From an uncultured Pelagibacteraceae bacterium (GTDB taxonomy: Bacteria > Pseudomonadota > Alphaproteobacteria > Pelagibacterales > Pelagibacteraceae): a stretch of DNA of 64,000 bases. The notes beneath the pieces were generated by a model that was not told the origin of the DNA, searched no databases, and saw only the letters and a program-made list of their open reading frames with translations. The stretch is taken from positions 62,001 to 126,000 of the forward strand of contig CACFLX010000002.1 in NCBI GenBank assembly GCA_902567235.1, read 5' to 3'. This document shows positions 47,958 through 59,721 of the stretch, one piece after another. The position numbers were made by a program, and so were the translations under genes. How positions within the stretch are numbered: the first letter of the stretch is position 1; each line of letters starts with the position of its first letter.

Positions 47958-48070
47958 TATTTATTCTTTTTTTTTTCTCTCTTTTTTTTTCTCTTTTCTT
48001 TAAAGGAAAGTTTTGCTTTTTTCAAAACACTTGCATCTTTAAAAGATTTACCGCTGTATCTTTTAGACAT
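47957..48070 (-). CDS. Lys-rich 37-residue protein downstream of fabI
   Basis: Starts ATG 4 bases after the fabI stop: MSKRYSGKSFKDASVLKKAK then LSFKEKRKKKREKKKNK. Almost half of residues are Lys or Arg, suggesting binding to RNA, ribosome or membranes, but that is inference from charge only. It is followed by the membrane mini-gene with TAATG coupling. Low-complexity composition lowers confidence; the spacing on both sides raises it. Confidence 0.55.
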   Translation of the reverse strand: MSKRYSGKSFKDASVLKKAKLSFKEKRKKKREKKKNK

Positions 48071-48074
48071 AAAA

Positions 48075-48860
48075 TTAAGTTATATTTTTTGGATCAGGCA
48101 TTCCTACTTTATTATAACCGGCATCTACATAGTGAATTTCACCAGTTACACCTCCTCCAAGATCGCTTAATAAATATAGGGCAGAGTTACCAACATCATG
48201 AATATCTACATTTCTTTTTAAGAAAGAATGATCTTCGTTCCATTTATAAAGAAATTTTGCATCTCCAATTGCAGATGCAGCTAAAGTTTTAATTGGCCCA
48301 GCGCTTATTGCATTTACTCTAATTCCTTTTGATCCTAAATCTCTAGCTAGATATTTAACACTTGCCTCAAGAGCAGATTTACAAACTCCCATCACATTGT
48401 AATTTGGAATAGCTTTATTAGACTCGTAGGTTAATGTAAGCATGCTTCCTCCTTTGTTCATTACTTTGGAAGCTTCCTTTGCAACTTCAGTAAATGAAAA
48501 GCATGAAATTAGCATACTTCTTAAAAAATTTTCTCTAGTAGTATTCAAATATTCGCCTGATAATTCTGATTTGTCTGAAAAGGCGACTGCATGAACAACA
48601 AAATCAATTTTACTCCATTTTGATTTTATGTCTTCAAAAAGTTTTATTACTTCATCTTTTTTTTCAACATCGCAACTAAACGTTACATTTGAATTTAATT
48701 TCTCAGCTAAAGGAACTACTCTTTTTTTTAAGGCATCACCCAGATATGTAAATGCCAATTCAGCCCCTGCTTCAGCTAATTTTTGAGAAATACCCCACGC
48801 AATAGATCTTTCGTTAGCAACTCCCATGATCAAACCTTTTTTGCCTTGCATTAAACTCAT
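48075..48860 (-). CDS. fabI: Enoyl-[acyl-carrier-protein] reductase FabI
   Basis: NADH-dependent last step of fatty-acid elongation. 261 residues. SDR fold with GLIMGVANERSIAWGISQKLAEAG at the N-terminus; catalytic Tyr and Lys in YNVMGVCKSALE (Y-x6-K), upstream Tyr in TLTYESNKAIPNYN; C-terminal VTGEIHYVDAGYN. Start 3 bases after fabB. Two small ORFs follow on the same strand. Confidence 0.97.
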   Translation of the reverse strand: MSLMQGKKGLIMGVANERSIAWGISQKLAEAGAELAFTYLGDALKKRVVPLAEKLNSNVTFSCDVEKKDEVIKLFEDIKSKWSKIDFVVHAVAFSDKSELSGEYLNTTRENFLRSMLISCFSFTEVAKEASKVMNKGGSMLTLTYESNKAIPNYNVMGVCKSALEASVKYLARDLGSKGIRVNAISAGPIKTLAASAIGDAKFLYKWNEDHSFLKRNVDIHDVGNSALYLLSDLGGGVTGEIHYVDAGYNKVGMPDPKNIT

Positions 48861-48863
48861 AGA

Positions 48864-50075
48864 TTAAACCTTTTCAAAAACTAAAGTTGCATTAGTTCCA
48901 CCAAATCCAAAACTATTAGACATAATAGCATTCAGAGTTACATCTTTTTCAACTTTTGTAACTATAGGGTATTTTTTTGCTTCTTCATCCATGTCGGTTA
49001 TATTTATAGATGCTGATACAAAGTTATTTTTCATCATAATTAAACTATAAACGGCCTCATGTACTGATGTAGCTCCTAATGAATGACCTGAAAGAGATTT
49101 TGTAGAACTTATTTTAGGAACGTTATCTTTAAAAACTTCTCCTACAGCTTTTAATTCTGTTATATCTCCAACTGGGGTTGAAGTGCCGTGTGTATTTATA
49201 TAATCAATTTTATTTTTACTTGTGTTTAAAGCCATTTGCATACATCTTACAGCTCCTTCTCCTGATGGAGCGACCATATCATATCCATCTGAAGTTGCCC
49301 CATAGCCAGTTAATTCAGCATAGATTTTTGCGCCTCTTGCTTTAGCGTGCTCGTATTCTTCTAAAACTAAAACTCCTCCACCTCCAGAAATAACAAATCC
49401 ATCTCTAGTTTTGTCGTAAGGTCTAGACGCTTTTTCTGGCGTATCGTTATATTTTGAAGAAAGAGCGGTCATAGCATCAAACATAGCAGTCATTGCATAG
49501 TGAACTTCATCACTTCCTCCAGCAAATACAACATTTTGTTTTCCAAGTTGGATTAATTCCATTGCGTTTCCAATACAATGACCACTAGTTGCACATGCAG
49601 AGCTAATTGTATAATTAACTCCTTTAATTTTAAAAGGAACTGCCAATGTAGCAGAAGCTGTACTAGACATAGTTCTTGGAACTACAAATGGTCCCATTTT
49701 TTTTGGATTTTTTTCTCTTGTTTTATCAGCAGCTAGAATAACATTTTGTATTGATGGTCCGCCAGATCCCATGATCATTCCAGTTGAAACATTGCTGACA
49801 TCTTTATCTTCTAATCCAGAATCTTTAACTGCTTCAGTCATAGAAATATAATTATATGCTGAGCCTGGGCCCATAAATCTAATGAATTTTCTATCTACAT
49901 GGTCATCAAGTTTAATATTTGGCTTGCCATGGACATTACTTTTTAAGTTATATTCTTTATACTCTTCTGAAAATGTAATTCCAGATTTAGAATTCAATAA
50001 AGACTGGTAAACTTCTTCTTGATTATTTCCTAAACAAGATACTACTCCAACACCAGTAACAACTACTCTTTTCAT
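48864..50075 (-). CDS. fabB: 3-oxoacyl-[acyl-carrier-protein] synthase I (FabB)
   Basis: Condensing enzyme needed for unsaturated fatty acids. 403 residues. Active Cys in [19 protein letters not shown], His residues in [13 protein letters not shown] and [18 protein letters not shown], Lys in SSTKSLSG. FabB rather than FabF is indicated by its pairing with fabA. Start overlaps the fabA stop by one base (TAATG). Confidence 0.95.
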   Translation of the reverse strand: MKRVVVTGVGVVSCLGNNQEEVYQSLLNSKSGITFSEEYKEYNLKSNVHGKPNIKLDDHVDRKFIRFMGPGSAYNYISMTEAVKDSGLEDKDVSNVSTGMIMGSGGPSIQNVILAADKTREKNPKKMGPFVVPRTMSSTASATLAVPFKIKGVNYTISSACATSGHCIGNAMELIQLGKQNVVFAGGSDEVHYAMTAMFDAMTALSSKYNDTPEKASRPYDKTRDGFVISGGGGVLVLEEYEHAKARGAKIYAELTGYGATSDGYDMVAPSGEGAVRCMQMALNTSKNKIDYINTHGTSTPVGDITELKAVGEVFKDNVPKISSTKSLSGHSLGATSVHEAVYSLIMMKNNFVSASINITDMDEEAKKYPIVTKVEKDVTLNAIMSNSFGFGGTNATLVFEKV

Positions 50076-50578
50076 TATTTAAATAATCCTACTTTTAAAT
50101 TTTCTGCTGAATAAATTTTTTTTTCATCTGCTAATAAAACACCATTTGCTAAACCAACTGTTGTTCCACTGGGAGATAAAATTTTTTTCATATCAATTAT
50201 ATATTTTGCCTTTTTTACACTTTTTAAAACTTCACCAGTAAATTTTACAGTGCCAACTCCCAATGCTCTTCCTTTTCCAGGATTGCCAAGCCAACCTAGG
50301 TAGAAGCCTACCAATTGCCACATTGCGTCTAATCCAAGACATCCAGGCATAACCGGGTCTTCTTTAAAATGACAATCAAAAAACCAAAGGTCATCTTTTA
50401 TATCAAGTTCAGCAGTTATAGAGCCTTTTTTGAAAGCACCATTGTCTTCTTTAACTTCTGTTATTCTATCAAACATAAGCATTGGAGGAAGAGGTAATTT
50501 AGCATTTCCGGGCCCAAAAAGCTTCCCATTTCCACAATTAATCAATTCCTTATAGCTATATGATGATTTTTTTTCCAT
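50075..50578 (-). CDS. fabA: 3-hydroxydecanoyl-[ACP] dehydratase/isomerase FabA
   Basis: Introduces the cis double bond at C10. 167 residues. Catalytic His and Asp in [31 protein letters not shown]. First gene of fabA-fabB-fabI on the minus strand; irr diverges from it, the usual alphaproteobacterial arrangement. Confidence 0.96.
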   Translation of the reverse strand: MEKKSSYSYKELINCGNGKLFGPGNAKLPLPPMLMFDRITEVKEDNGAFKKGSITAELDIKDDLWFFDCHFKEDPVMPGCLGLDAMWQLVGFYLGWLGNPGKGRALGVGTVKFTGEVLKSVKKAKYIIDMKKILSPSGTTVGLANGVLLADEKKIYSAENLKVGLFK

Positions 50579-50657
50579 AAATATAGATCTTTAATACTTT
50601 ATTTATAAAAATTACAATATACAATTTCTTGAGGTTTGTTATAAATTTGTCAAAAAA

Positions 50658-51074
50658 ATGAATAATAATAGGGATTTTATTGAAAAATTAAGGTCTTCAG
50701 GGCTAAGGCCTACGAAGCAGAGATTAGAAATTTGTAAATTATTGTTTGATAGAAAAAAAACTTTTCATTTTACTATCAGCGATCTTTCTAAAATTTTAAA
50801 AAAAGAAACTATCAAGAAAATTTCTTTAGCAACTATATATAATACAGTTCATTCTTTTAAAAAAAAAGGTTACTTAAAAGAGATATCAATAGATACAGAA
50901 AAGACTTATTTTGATACTAACACTTCAAACCATCATCATTTTCTTGATATAAGTACTAATGAGCTTATAGATTTGAAAGAAGATGATGTTGATAATATAA
51001 AGATTAAAAAAAATTTACCAGGAAAGAAGATCAGGTCTATAGAAGTGCTGGTCAAAATTGAAAATAATAACTAA
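50658..51074 (+). CDS. irr: Irr-type Fur-family iron response regulator
   Basis: 138 residues. Winged helix with SSGLRPTKQRLEICKLLF and KKISLATIYNTVHSFKKKGYL; in the dimer domain the HHH cluster SNHHHFLDISTNELIDL is the Irr hallmark. Irr senses heme status and controls iron genes through ICE boxes. No N-terminal heme regulatory CP motif is seen. Divergent from fabA-fabB-fabI and directly upstream of katG, whose promoter holds a candidate ICE. Possible -10 TATAAA at 50640-50645. Confidence 0.9.
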   Translation: MNNNRDFIEKLRSSGLRPTKQRLEICKLLFDRKKTFHFTISDLSKILKKETIKKISLATIYNTVHSFKKKGYLKEISIDTEKTYFDTNTSNHHHFLDISTNELIDLKEDDVDNIKIKKNLPGKKIRSIEVLVKIENNN

Positions 51075-51129
51075 TTTCAATTATTGCAAAAATATTAAAT
51101 TAAAATTGGAGTGGGTCAATTCTGCTATA

Positions 51130-53403
<2,274 letters not shown>

Positions 53404-53408
53404 TTTAA

Positions 53409-53852
53409 TTAAATTCCCCAAACATTTTTTGTGTCAATCCAGCCGGTGTAATCATCAGTTTCAATCTTACACCAACTAATTTCACATTTTTTTATAATTA
53501 CTAATCTACCTTTTTCTAATTTTACTAAGGGTTTTGAAAATTTACTATTTTTTTTGAAAACAATTTTTTCTTCAAGAATGATTAAAGAATTTGATTTTCT
53601 AAGCATAATTTGATGTATCCAACCACTATTTTTTTTATGATCAATTATTCTTCTAAAATTATCTTTTTTATCAATCACTTTAATTGGTAAAAATTTTTTC
53701 TTATAAATATACTTGATAGGATAATTTTTTCCTGGACCATATCTCACGTATACTTTATTTTTTTTTAAAGAAAGAAAATAATTGGTTTCCTCAGCTCTAA
53801 TATTGGAAGGATTGATAAATAAAAAAAAAAATATTATTAAAAATTTTTGCAT
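53409..53852 (-). CDS. Secreted bacterial SH3-domain protein
   Basis: 147 residues from the second ATG (MQKFLIIFFFLFINPSNIRA as signal peptide); the tracked start two codons earlier (53858) is equally possible. Two SH3-like segments: about 30-85 (VYVRYGPGKNYPIKYIY...GWIHQIML) and 90-147 (KLEKGRLVIIKKCEISWCKIETDDYTGWIDTKNVWG). Proteins of this type bind peptidoglycan or envelope partners and are common in alphaproteobacteria. The start overlaps the end of the thiF-like gene. Confidence 0.82.
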   Translation of the reverse strand: MQKFLIIFFFLFINPSNIRAEETNYFLSLKKNKVYVRYGPGKNYPIKYIYKKKFLPIKVIDKKDNFRRIIDHKKNSGWIHQIMLRKSNSLIILEEKIVFKKNSKFSKPLVKLEKGRLVIIKKCEISWCKIETDDYTGWIDTKNVWGI

Positions 53853-54595
53853 ATGCAATTTTTCTTTTTATTAAACTCTGCTTTTCTAAAATTTAAATTA
53901 AGTAAATCTAAAATTAAGATTTTTTTATTTGATTCTTTGCTTAAATTCAAAATTTTCTTTAAAATTTCTATTGCTTGAATATTGCCAACTATACCAGCCA
54001 AAGGTCCCAATATCCCTTCACGCTCACAATTTAATACTTCATCAGAAGGTTCTGATTGATAAAAGCATTTAAGACATGGGTTTTTTTTGTTTTTAAAATC
54101 AAAAGTAAAAATATGTCCATCCATTTTACTGATTGCGCCCACAATTAAAATTTTTTTATATTTTATAGAGTATTTATTTAATAAAAACTTAGTTTTAAAA
54201 TTATCAGATCCATCAACTATAAAGTCATAACCTTTAAATATTTTTTTAATATTTTTTTTTTCAATTTTTTCTTTATAAGTTTTTATTTTTACTTGTGGAT
54301 TGACTAATTTAATTTTTTTTTTTAAAACACTAACTTTAAACTTTCCTATATCTCTAGAGTTGTATAATGACTGTCTATGAATATTTGAAGTATTTACTTT
54401 ATCATGATCAATTACCCCAATATTTCCAACACCTGCTCTACTTAAGTAATCAATCACAGGACAACCTAGCCCTCCTGCTCCAACAACCAAAACTTTTGAT
54501 TTAATTATTTTTTTTTGTCCTAAAGGACCAACATCTTTTAAAACTATTTGTCTTGAATATCTTTCAACTAGTTTTTTATTAAGAATATTTTTCAT
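53837..54595 (-). CDS. HesA/MoeB/ThiF-family adenylating enzyme
   Basis: 252 residues. RYSRQIVLKDVGPLGQKKI at the start, nucleotide-binding VVGAGGLGCPVIDYLSRAG, NIHRQSLYNSRDIGKFKV, DFIVDGSDNFKTKFLLN, and zinc Cys pairs (CLKCF and CICK at the end). Lacks a rhodanese domain, hence MoeB/ThiF type. Activates a ubiquitin-like sulfur carrier (MoaD or ThiS) by adenylation; which one cannot be decided here. Fourth gene of the ubiE-ubiB-coaBC-dut run; overlaps dut by 4 bases. Confidence 0.9.
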   Translation of the reverse strand: MKNILNKKLVERYSRQIVLKDVGPLGQKKIIKSKVLVVGAGGLGCPVIDYLSRAGVGNIGVIDHDKVNTSNIHRQSLYNSRDIGKFKVSVLKKKIKLVNPQVKIKTYKEKIEKKNIKKIFKGYDFIVDGSDNFKTKFLLNKYSIKYKKILIVGAISKMDGHIFTFDFKNKKNPCLKCFYQSEPSDEVLNCEREGILGPLAGIVGNIQAIEILKKILNLSKESNKKILILDLLNLNFRKAEFNKKKNCICKNF

Positions 54596-55029
54596 TTACC
54601 AGTCGATCCAAAACCACCAGATCCTCTTATGGTTTTGGGTAATTGATCTACCTCCTCAATCTCCATCTTTATAACTGGCATCAAAACCATTTGGGCAATC
54701 CTATCATTATTATTTACAATAAAATCTTTATTTCCATGGTTAAATAATATTATTTTTATTTCTCCTCTATAATCACTATCGATAGTTCCTGGAGTATTTA
54801 GTACACTTATACTAGACTTTGCAGCAAGTCCCGACCTCGGTCTTATTTGTATTTCTAAATCTTCCGGTATTGCAATAGATAAGCCTGTTGGGATTAACTC
54901 CAAGGTATTAGGTAAGATTTTTATAGAAGTTTCAATAAACGCCATCAAATCCATGCCAGATGATCCAATAGTTTTGTATTCAGGTATTTTAACTTTTGTA
55001 TCAAGTCTTTTAACTAAAACTTTAACCAT
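54592..55029 (-). CDS. dut: dUTP diphosphatase
   Basis: 145 residues. Trimeric dUTPase motifs: GSSGMDLMAF (I), RPRSGLAAKSSISVLN (II), GTIDSDYRGEIKIILFNHG (III), RIAQMVLMP (IV), and RGSGGFGSTGK (V, C-terminal). Prevents uracil in DNA and gives dUMP for thymidylate synthesis. Immediately downstream of coaBC, sharing one base, a widespread pair. Confidence 0.97.
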   Translation of the reverse strand: MVKVLVKRLDTKVKIPEYKTIGSSGMDLMAFIETSIKILPNTLELIPTGLSIAIPEDLEIQIRPRSGLAAKSSISVLNTPGTIDSDYRGEIKIILFNHGNKDFIVNNNDRIAQMVLMPVIKMEIEEVDQLPKTIRGSGGFGSTGK

Positions 55030-56228
55030 TAATTTAGTTGAGAAATTATTCTATTTACTATTTCAATAGCAACACTTGACTTTTTCATTTTTGGAAGATT
55101 TTCTTCAGAACTATTTTTATAGAATATGGAAACTTTGTTAAAATCTGACTCAAAGCCTATATCATTTTTAGATACGTCATTAGCAATTATCCAGTCACAA
55201 TTTTTTTCAGACAATTTTTTTAAAGAATTATTTTTTATAGAATTCGTTTCTGCGGCAAAACCAACAACTAATTTGGGTCTTAGTGAATTATGATTTGAAA
55301 TATGTTTTAAAATATCAGTATTTTTTTCTAAATAAAGTTCTGAAATATCATATTTTTTTATCTTTTCTTTTTCTTCATTTTTTATTTTAAAATCTGCAAC
55401 AGCTGATGCAAAAACTGCAACATCAGTTGGCAGATTACTTATTGTTGCTTCTAACATTTCATCAGCTGATTTAATTTTTATTAAATTTACACCATTAATT
55501 GGATCTAAATTTGTAGGTCCTGATATTAGGGTAGTATCAAAACCATTTTCATTTAAAGATCTTGCAATCTCATATCCTTGTTTACCACTAGATTTATTTG
55601 ATATAAATCTAACAGGATCAATATATTCGTGTGTAGGACCAGCAGTTACAAGAGCTTTAAATTTTTTATTATTTTCTAAATTTTTAAAGTGGTTATTTAT
55701 ATGGTTAATAATTATTTCTGGATCAGCCATTTTTCCTTTTCCATACTCTCCACAAGCCATTTCACCAATTTCAGGTCCAATTATTCTATGACCAAAATCT
55801 ATCAATTTTTTCAAGTTATCCTTGTTTGACTGATTTTCCCACATTCTTACATTCATTGCTGGTGCTATAAAAATTTTCTTATCTGAAGCAAAAACAACAG
55901 TAGAGGCCAAATCATCTGATAATCCATAACTAATTTTTGAAATAGTATTTGCTGTTGCTGGAGCTATTAATATTAAATCTGCCCATCTTGATAACGAAAT
56001 ATGATCCATTTCAGATTCATTATCTGAATTAAATAAATCTGTATAAACTTTTTCTTGTGATAAAGAAGTTACTGATAATGGTGTAATAAAATTTTTGGCA
56101 TTATTTGTTAAGATTGTTTTTACATTTGAGCCACTTTTTTTTAAAAGTCTTATAATCTCTAAACTTTTATATGCCGCAATCCCACCACAGATAATTAATA
56201 ATATTTTTTTACTATTTAAATTTTTCAT
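55029..56228 (-). CDS. coaBC: Bifunctional phosphopantothenoylcysteine decarboxylase/synthetase CoaBC
   Basis: Two steps of coenzyme A synthesis. 399 residues. Flavin decarboxylase domain (~1-185): KILLIICGGIAAYKSLEIIRLL, PAMNVRMWENQSNKDNL, and the catalytic Cys loop GEMACGEYGKGKM. Synthetase domain: ALVTAGPTHEYIDPVRFISNKSSGKQGYEIARSL, and KNDIGFESDFNKV. Cotranscribed with ubiB upstream and dut downstream. Confidence 0.97.
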   Translation of the reverse strand: MKNLNSKKILLIICGGIAAYKSLEIIRLLKKSGSNVKTILTNNAKNFITPLSVTSLSQEKVYTDLFNSDNESEMDHISLSRWADLILIAPATANTISKISYGLSDDLASTVVFASDKKIFIAPAMNVRMWENQSNKDNLKKLIDFGHRIIGPEIGEMACGEYGKGKMADPEIIINHINNHFKNLENNKKFKALVTAGPTHEYIDPVRFISNKSSGKQGYEIARSLNENGFDTTLISGPTNLDPINGVNLIKIKSADEMLEATISNLPTDVAVFASAVADFKIKNEEKEKIKKYDISELYLEKNTDILKHISNHNSLRPKLVVGFAAETNSIKNNSLKKLSEKNCDWIIANDVSKNDIGFESDFNKVSIFYKNSSEENLPKMKKSSVAIEIVNRIISQLN

Positions 56229-56235
56229 TGGCAGA

Positions 56236-57804
56236 TTAAAATACTAAGAATCCTATAAATACAAGCAATAATAATCCAATAATACTTTGATTTCTAAACG
56301 ATTTCATTTCTACTTTTTTTTCATTTAATGCTGAAAAAGAATTAGATTCTTGTGGTATTTTTCCACTAGCTAAAAAAGTTAACGCTTGATTTGCTTTATC
56401 CATTATTTTTGGAAGTTCAGGAAGTTTTTTTAAAACTTCAGCTGAGTCTTTTAAGGTCTCAGACAAATTAGTAATTGGATCTTTAGTTTCTTTAAGCCAT
56501 TTTTCCAAAACTGGCTTTGAAGTTTCCCAAATGTTTGTATTAGGGTTTAACTTTCTTGCTACTCCTTCGACTACAACCATTGTTTTTTGCAATAGCAATA
56601 ATTGAGGTTGCGTCTGCATATTAAACTTTTCAGTAACATCAAATAACTGTTTTAATAACTTTCCACCAGAAATGTCTTTAACAGATTGTCCAAAAATAGG
56701 TTCTCCTATCGATCTCAATGCTTGAGCTAGTTCGTCGACCTGAACGTCACTGGAAACTAATCCAGCTACAATATGTACCTCAGCAACTTTTTTATAGTCT
56801 CTTTGAACAAACCCATAAAGTATTTCTGCTAAATAACGTCTATTTAATTTATCCATTCTTCCCATAATTCCAAAATCAATTGGTATTATTTGTCCATTGT
56901 CATCTATAAAAAGGTTTCCCTGATGCATATCAGCGTGAAAAAAACCATCTCTTACCGCATGTCTTAAAAAATGTTGGATTATATCTGTAGCAATATTTTC
57001 TACATTTATTTTTTTGGATTTTAAAATTTCCTTTTCTCTAATAGAAACTCCTTCAATCCAATCCAGAGTTAAAATTTCTTCACTTGTAAAATTCCAATAA
57101 ATTTTAGGAACATAAAAACCTGAATCATTTTTCGTATTTTCAGAAAATTCATTTGCAGCAGCAGCTTCAAATCTTAAATCCATTTCATGATTAGTAATTT
57201 CTTTAAGTAAAAAAACCACTTCTACAAGTCTTAATCTTTTTGTTTTAGCAATTAAACTTTCAACTAAATATGCTAACAACATTAAAGCATCAATTTCTTC
57301 ATTAAAAGTTTTTTTAATATTTGGTCTTAAAATCTTTATAGCAACATCCTTTATAGTTCCATCATCATTTATTTGTGCTTTGTGGACTTGGGCTATAGAT
57401 GCAGCTGCGATAGGCTCACCAAAATTTATTATTGTATCAAAAATTTGATTCCCCAAATTCTTTTTAATTATTTCTTTAGCTTCATGAGTTGAAAATGGGG
57501 GTAAACGATCTTGTAACTTTTCAAGTTGCGTTGATAAGTTGTCCCCAATAATATCTGGCCTTGTAGATAAGAATTGACCTAATTTAATAAATGTTGTTCC
57601 CATTTCCTGTATAGAAGCACATAATTTTTCTTCATCAGTCAATTTATTTGATTGATAGACATTTTTAGAAAAAGAAATTGAAAATAAATTTAAAAAAATT
57701 TTAATAATTAAAGGAGGTTGATGAAATTTTGAAATAATTTTTAAAGCATCTGATAAAGCTAATTTTCTTGCAATTTTAAATAAGATGAATAATTTTTTTA
57801 TCAT
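56236..57804 (-). CDS. ubiB: Ubiquinone biosynthesis regulatory kinase-like protein UbiB
   Basis: 522 residues from ATG 57804, which overlaps the ubiE stop as TAATG; the tracked start four codons upstream is less likely. ABC1/ADCK fold: KxGQ motif in TFIKLGQFLSTRPDII, AAASIAQVHKAQI (Ala-rich loop), FHADMHQGNLFIDDNG (catalytic loop), and IDFGIMGRM. Two C-terminal transmembrane helices (SIIGLLLLVFIGFLVF). ATPase that assists coenzyme Q assembly. Order ubiE-ubiB-coaBC-dut is conserved. Confidence 0.95.
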   Translation of the reverse strand: MIKKLFILFKIARKLALSDALKIISKFHQPPLIIKIFLNLFSISFSKNVYQSNKLTDEEKLCASIQEMGTTFIKLGQFLSTRPDIIGDNLSTQLEKLQDRLPPFSTHEAKEIIKKNLGNQIFDTIINFGEPIAAASIAQVHKAQINDDGTIKDVAIKILRPNIKKTFNEEIDALMLLAYLVESLIAKTKRLRLVEVVFLLKEITNHEMDLRFEAAAANEFSENTKNDSGFYVPKIYWNFTSEEILTLDWIEGVSIREKEILKSKKINVENIATDIIQHFLRHAVRDGFFHADMHQGNLFIDDNGQIIPIDFGIMGRMDKLNRRYLAEILYGFVQRDYKKVAEVHIVAGLVSSDVQVDELAQALRSIGEPIFGQSVKDISGGKLLKQLFDVTEKFNMQTQPQLLLLQKTMVVVEGVARKLNPNTNIWETSKPVLEKWLKETKDPITNLSETLKDSAEVLKKLPELPKIMDKANQALTFLASGKIPQESNSFSALNEKKVEMKSFRNQSIIGLLLLVFIGFLVF

Positions 57805-58508
57805 TATATTTTCCAACCCGAGTGTATTGCAACTATTCCACCATTTAGATTTCTATATTTACAATTCACAAAATTATTCTCTTTCATCTTTTCAATAAGT
57901 TGTTTTTGACTTATAAAATTTTCAATACTTTCTACTAAATATTCATAAGGTTTTTTTTCACCCACTATTACTTTACCAATTTTAGGAATTAATTTTGAAT
58001 AATTTTTATATAGAATTTCTAGATTATTATTTTCAATCTTGGAGAATTCCAAACATAAAAATCTCCCACCTTTTTTTAAGACACGATGAGCTTCTTGTAA
58101 ACTTTTATTTATATGTTTAACATTTCTTAGACCAAAGCTTATAGTATAAAAATCAAAGCTATTATCCGGTACATTTAATCTTTCCGCATTACAAACTTTC
58201 CACTTTATATTATTATAATTTTTTAAATTTTTTTTACATTCTTTAATCATATTAATGTTTGGGTCGACGCATAAAATTGTTGGATTACAATTTGTTGCAT
58301 CTAAATATAATTTAGCTAAATCACCAGTTCCACAAGCAACATCTATAAGACTTTTATCACTAGAAGGATTCATCATTTGGATTAAATTTTTTTTCCAAAT
58401 TCTATGAATTCCCAATGACATTAAGTCATTCATTAAATCATATTTTTTAAAGACTTTGTTAAAAACACCTTTAACCAAACCTTTTTTTTGTTGGAGAACC
58501 TGATCCAT
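57804..58508 (-). CDS. ubiE: Ubiquinone/menaquinone C-methyltransferase UbiE
   Basis: 234 residues. SAM motif I is VACGTGDLAKLYL; upstream block VFNKVFKKYDLMNDLMSLGIHRIWKK is the UbiE signature; DFYTISFGLRNVKHINKSLQEAHRVLKKGGRFLCLEFSK follows the family. First gene of the ubiE-ubiB-coaBC-dut-thiF run on the minus strand. Confidence 0.97.
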   Translation of the reverse strand: MDQVLQQKKGLVKGVFNKVFKKYDLMNDLMSLGIHRIWKKNLIQMMNPSSDKSLIDVACGTGDLAKLYLDATNCNPTILCVDPNINMIKECKKNLKNYNNIKWKVCNAERLNVPDNSFDFYTISFGLRNVKHINKSLQEAHRVLKKGGRFLCLEFSKIENNNLEILYKNYSKLIPKIGKVIVGEKKPYEYLVESIENFISQKQLIEKMKENNFVNCKYRNLNGGIVAIHSGWKI

Positions 58509-58535
58509 AGTTTAATATTTTATTTAAACTAATAA

Positions 58536-58541
58536 TATAAT
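58536..58541 (+). promoter_or_regulatory. Putative -10 box of mutM (leaderless type)
   Basis: A perfect TATAAT ends 6 bases before the mutM ATG at 58547, putting the predicted start on the start codon; no good -35 seen. Confidence 0.4.
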
Positions 58542-58546
58542 CTTAA

Positions 58547-59410
58547 ATGCCAGAATTGCCAGAAGTAGAAATAGTAAAACGATCACTTAAAAATAAGGTT
58601 AACTATAAACAAATTAAAAAAATTATTATTAGTAATAGAAATTTAAGGTTTAAAATTCCAAAAAATTTTGAAAATATTTTAGAAGGAAGATTAATAACTG
58701 GCGTTTCTAGATTTTCAAAATATATAATATTAACTTTAGACAATCATAATTATTGTTTAATACATCTAGGAATGTCAGGGACATTACACTTAATTAAATA
58801 TAAGAAAAAGGAAAAAAAAACTAATTTGAGTTTCTATCATTCTAAAATTTTACCAAAAAAACACAATCATATTAAAATAAAATTTTCTAATTTTGATATA
58901 GTTTATAATGATCCAAGGAGATTTGGTTTTTTTAAATTATTAAATAGTAAAAAAGAACTTAAAAAATATTTTCGAAGGTTTGGACCAGAGGCAAATTCAT
59001 CAAAATTCGATTTTAAGTATATTAAAAACAGATTTATAAATAAAAAAAAAAATATTAAAAATCTTCTATTAGATCAAAATTTTGTTTCAGGTATCGGAAA
59101 TATTTATGCCAACGAAATACTATTTCATTGTAAAATTAACCCACTTAAGATAGCAAAAAAATTAAGTAATAAAGAAATTACAAAATTGGTAAAATATTCA
59201 AAATTAGTTTTAAATTTATCTATTAAATTTGGAGGTTCTTCAATAAGAGACTTTAAAAACACAAAAGGTATTGAAGGTTTATTTCAAAATAATTTTAAAG
59301 TTTATAATAGAGAAAATAAAAATTGTGTAAAAAAAAACTGTGATGGTAAAATAATTAAGATATTTATATCTAATAGATCATCTTTTTTTTGTAAATTTTG
59401 TCAAAAATAA
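58547..59410 (+). CDS. mutM: Formamidopyrimidine-DNA glycosylase MutM
   Basis: Removes 8-oxoguanine. 287 residues. N-terminal catalytic Pro in MPELPEVEIVKRSLKN; helix-two-turn-helix with LLLDQNFVSGIGNIYANEILF; C-terminal zinc finger with C-x4-C-x16-C-x2-C (CVKKNC ... CKFC), a variant of the common C-x2-C. Diverges from ubiE, the usual arrangement. rpsT and dnaA follow on the same strand. Confidence 0.96.
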   Translation: MPELPEVEIVKRSLKNKVNYKQIKKIIISNRNLRFKIPKNFENILEGRLITGVSRFSKYIILTLDNHNYCLIHLGMSGTLHLIKYKKKEKKTNLSFYHSKILPKKHNHIKIKFSNFDIVYNDPRRFGFFKLLNSKKELKKYFRRFGPEANSSKFDFKYIKNRFINKKKNIKNLLLDQNFVSGIGNIYANEILFHCKINPLKIAKKLSNKEITKLVKYSKLVLNLSIKFGGSSIRDFKNTKGIEGLFQNNFKVYNRENKNCVKKNCDGKIIKIFISNRSSFFCKFCQK

Positions 59411-59422
59411 TCAATTAATCTA

Positions 59423-59451
59423 TTGACCGACTCTAATTCACAAGCTATACC
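59423..59451 (+). promoter_or_regulatory. rpsT promoter, near-leaderless
   Basis: TTGACC (59423-59428), 17-base spacer, TATACC (59446-59451), then ATCGCGCGT and the ATG at 59461. Predicted start 0-4 bases before the start codon. The best-formed promoter in the window. Confidence 0.7.
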
Positions 59452-59460
59452 ATCGCGCGT

Positions 59461-59721
59461 ATGGCAAATACAAAATCTGCAATTAAAAGAATAAGAAGAA
59501 TATCTAGACAGACAATAGTTAATAAGTCTAGAAAAAGTAGATTTAGAAATGCTATAAAAAAAATGAATTCTATTTTAGAGGAAAAAAATAAAAAAGAAGC
59601 CTTATCATATTTACCAAAATTGAATTCAGAATTAATGAAAATTGCAAAAACTGGTGTTATAAAAAAAGAAAACGCTTCACGAAATATTTCAAGAATAACA
59701 AAGAAAATTAATTCTCTTTAG
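59461..59721 (+). CDS. rpsT: 30S ribosomal protein S20
   Basis: 86 residues, highly basic. MANTKSAIKRIRRISRQTIV is the S20 start, ending VIKKENASRNISRITKKI. Precedes dnaA, the conserved alphaproteobacterial order. No Shine-Dalgarno can be seen and the leader would be nearly absent. Confidence 0.97.
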   Translation: MANTKSAIKRIRRISRQTIVNKSRKSRFRNAIKKMNSILEEKNKKEALSYLPKLNSELMKIAKTGVIKKENASRNISRITKKINSL

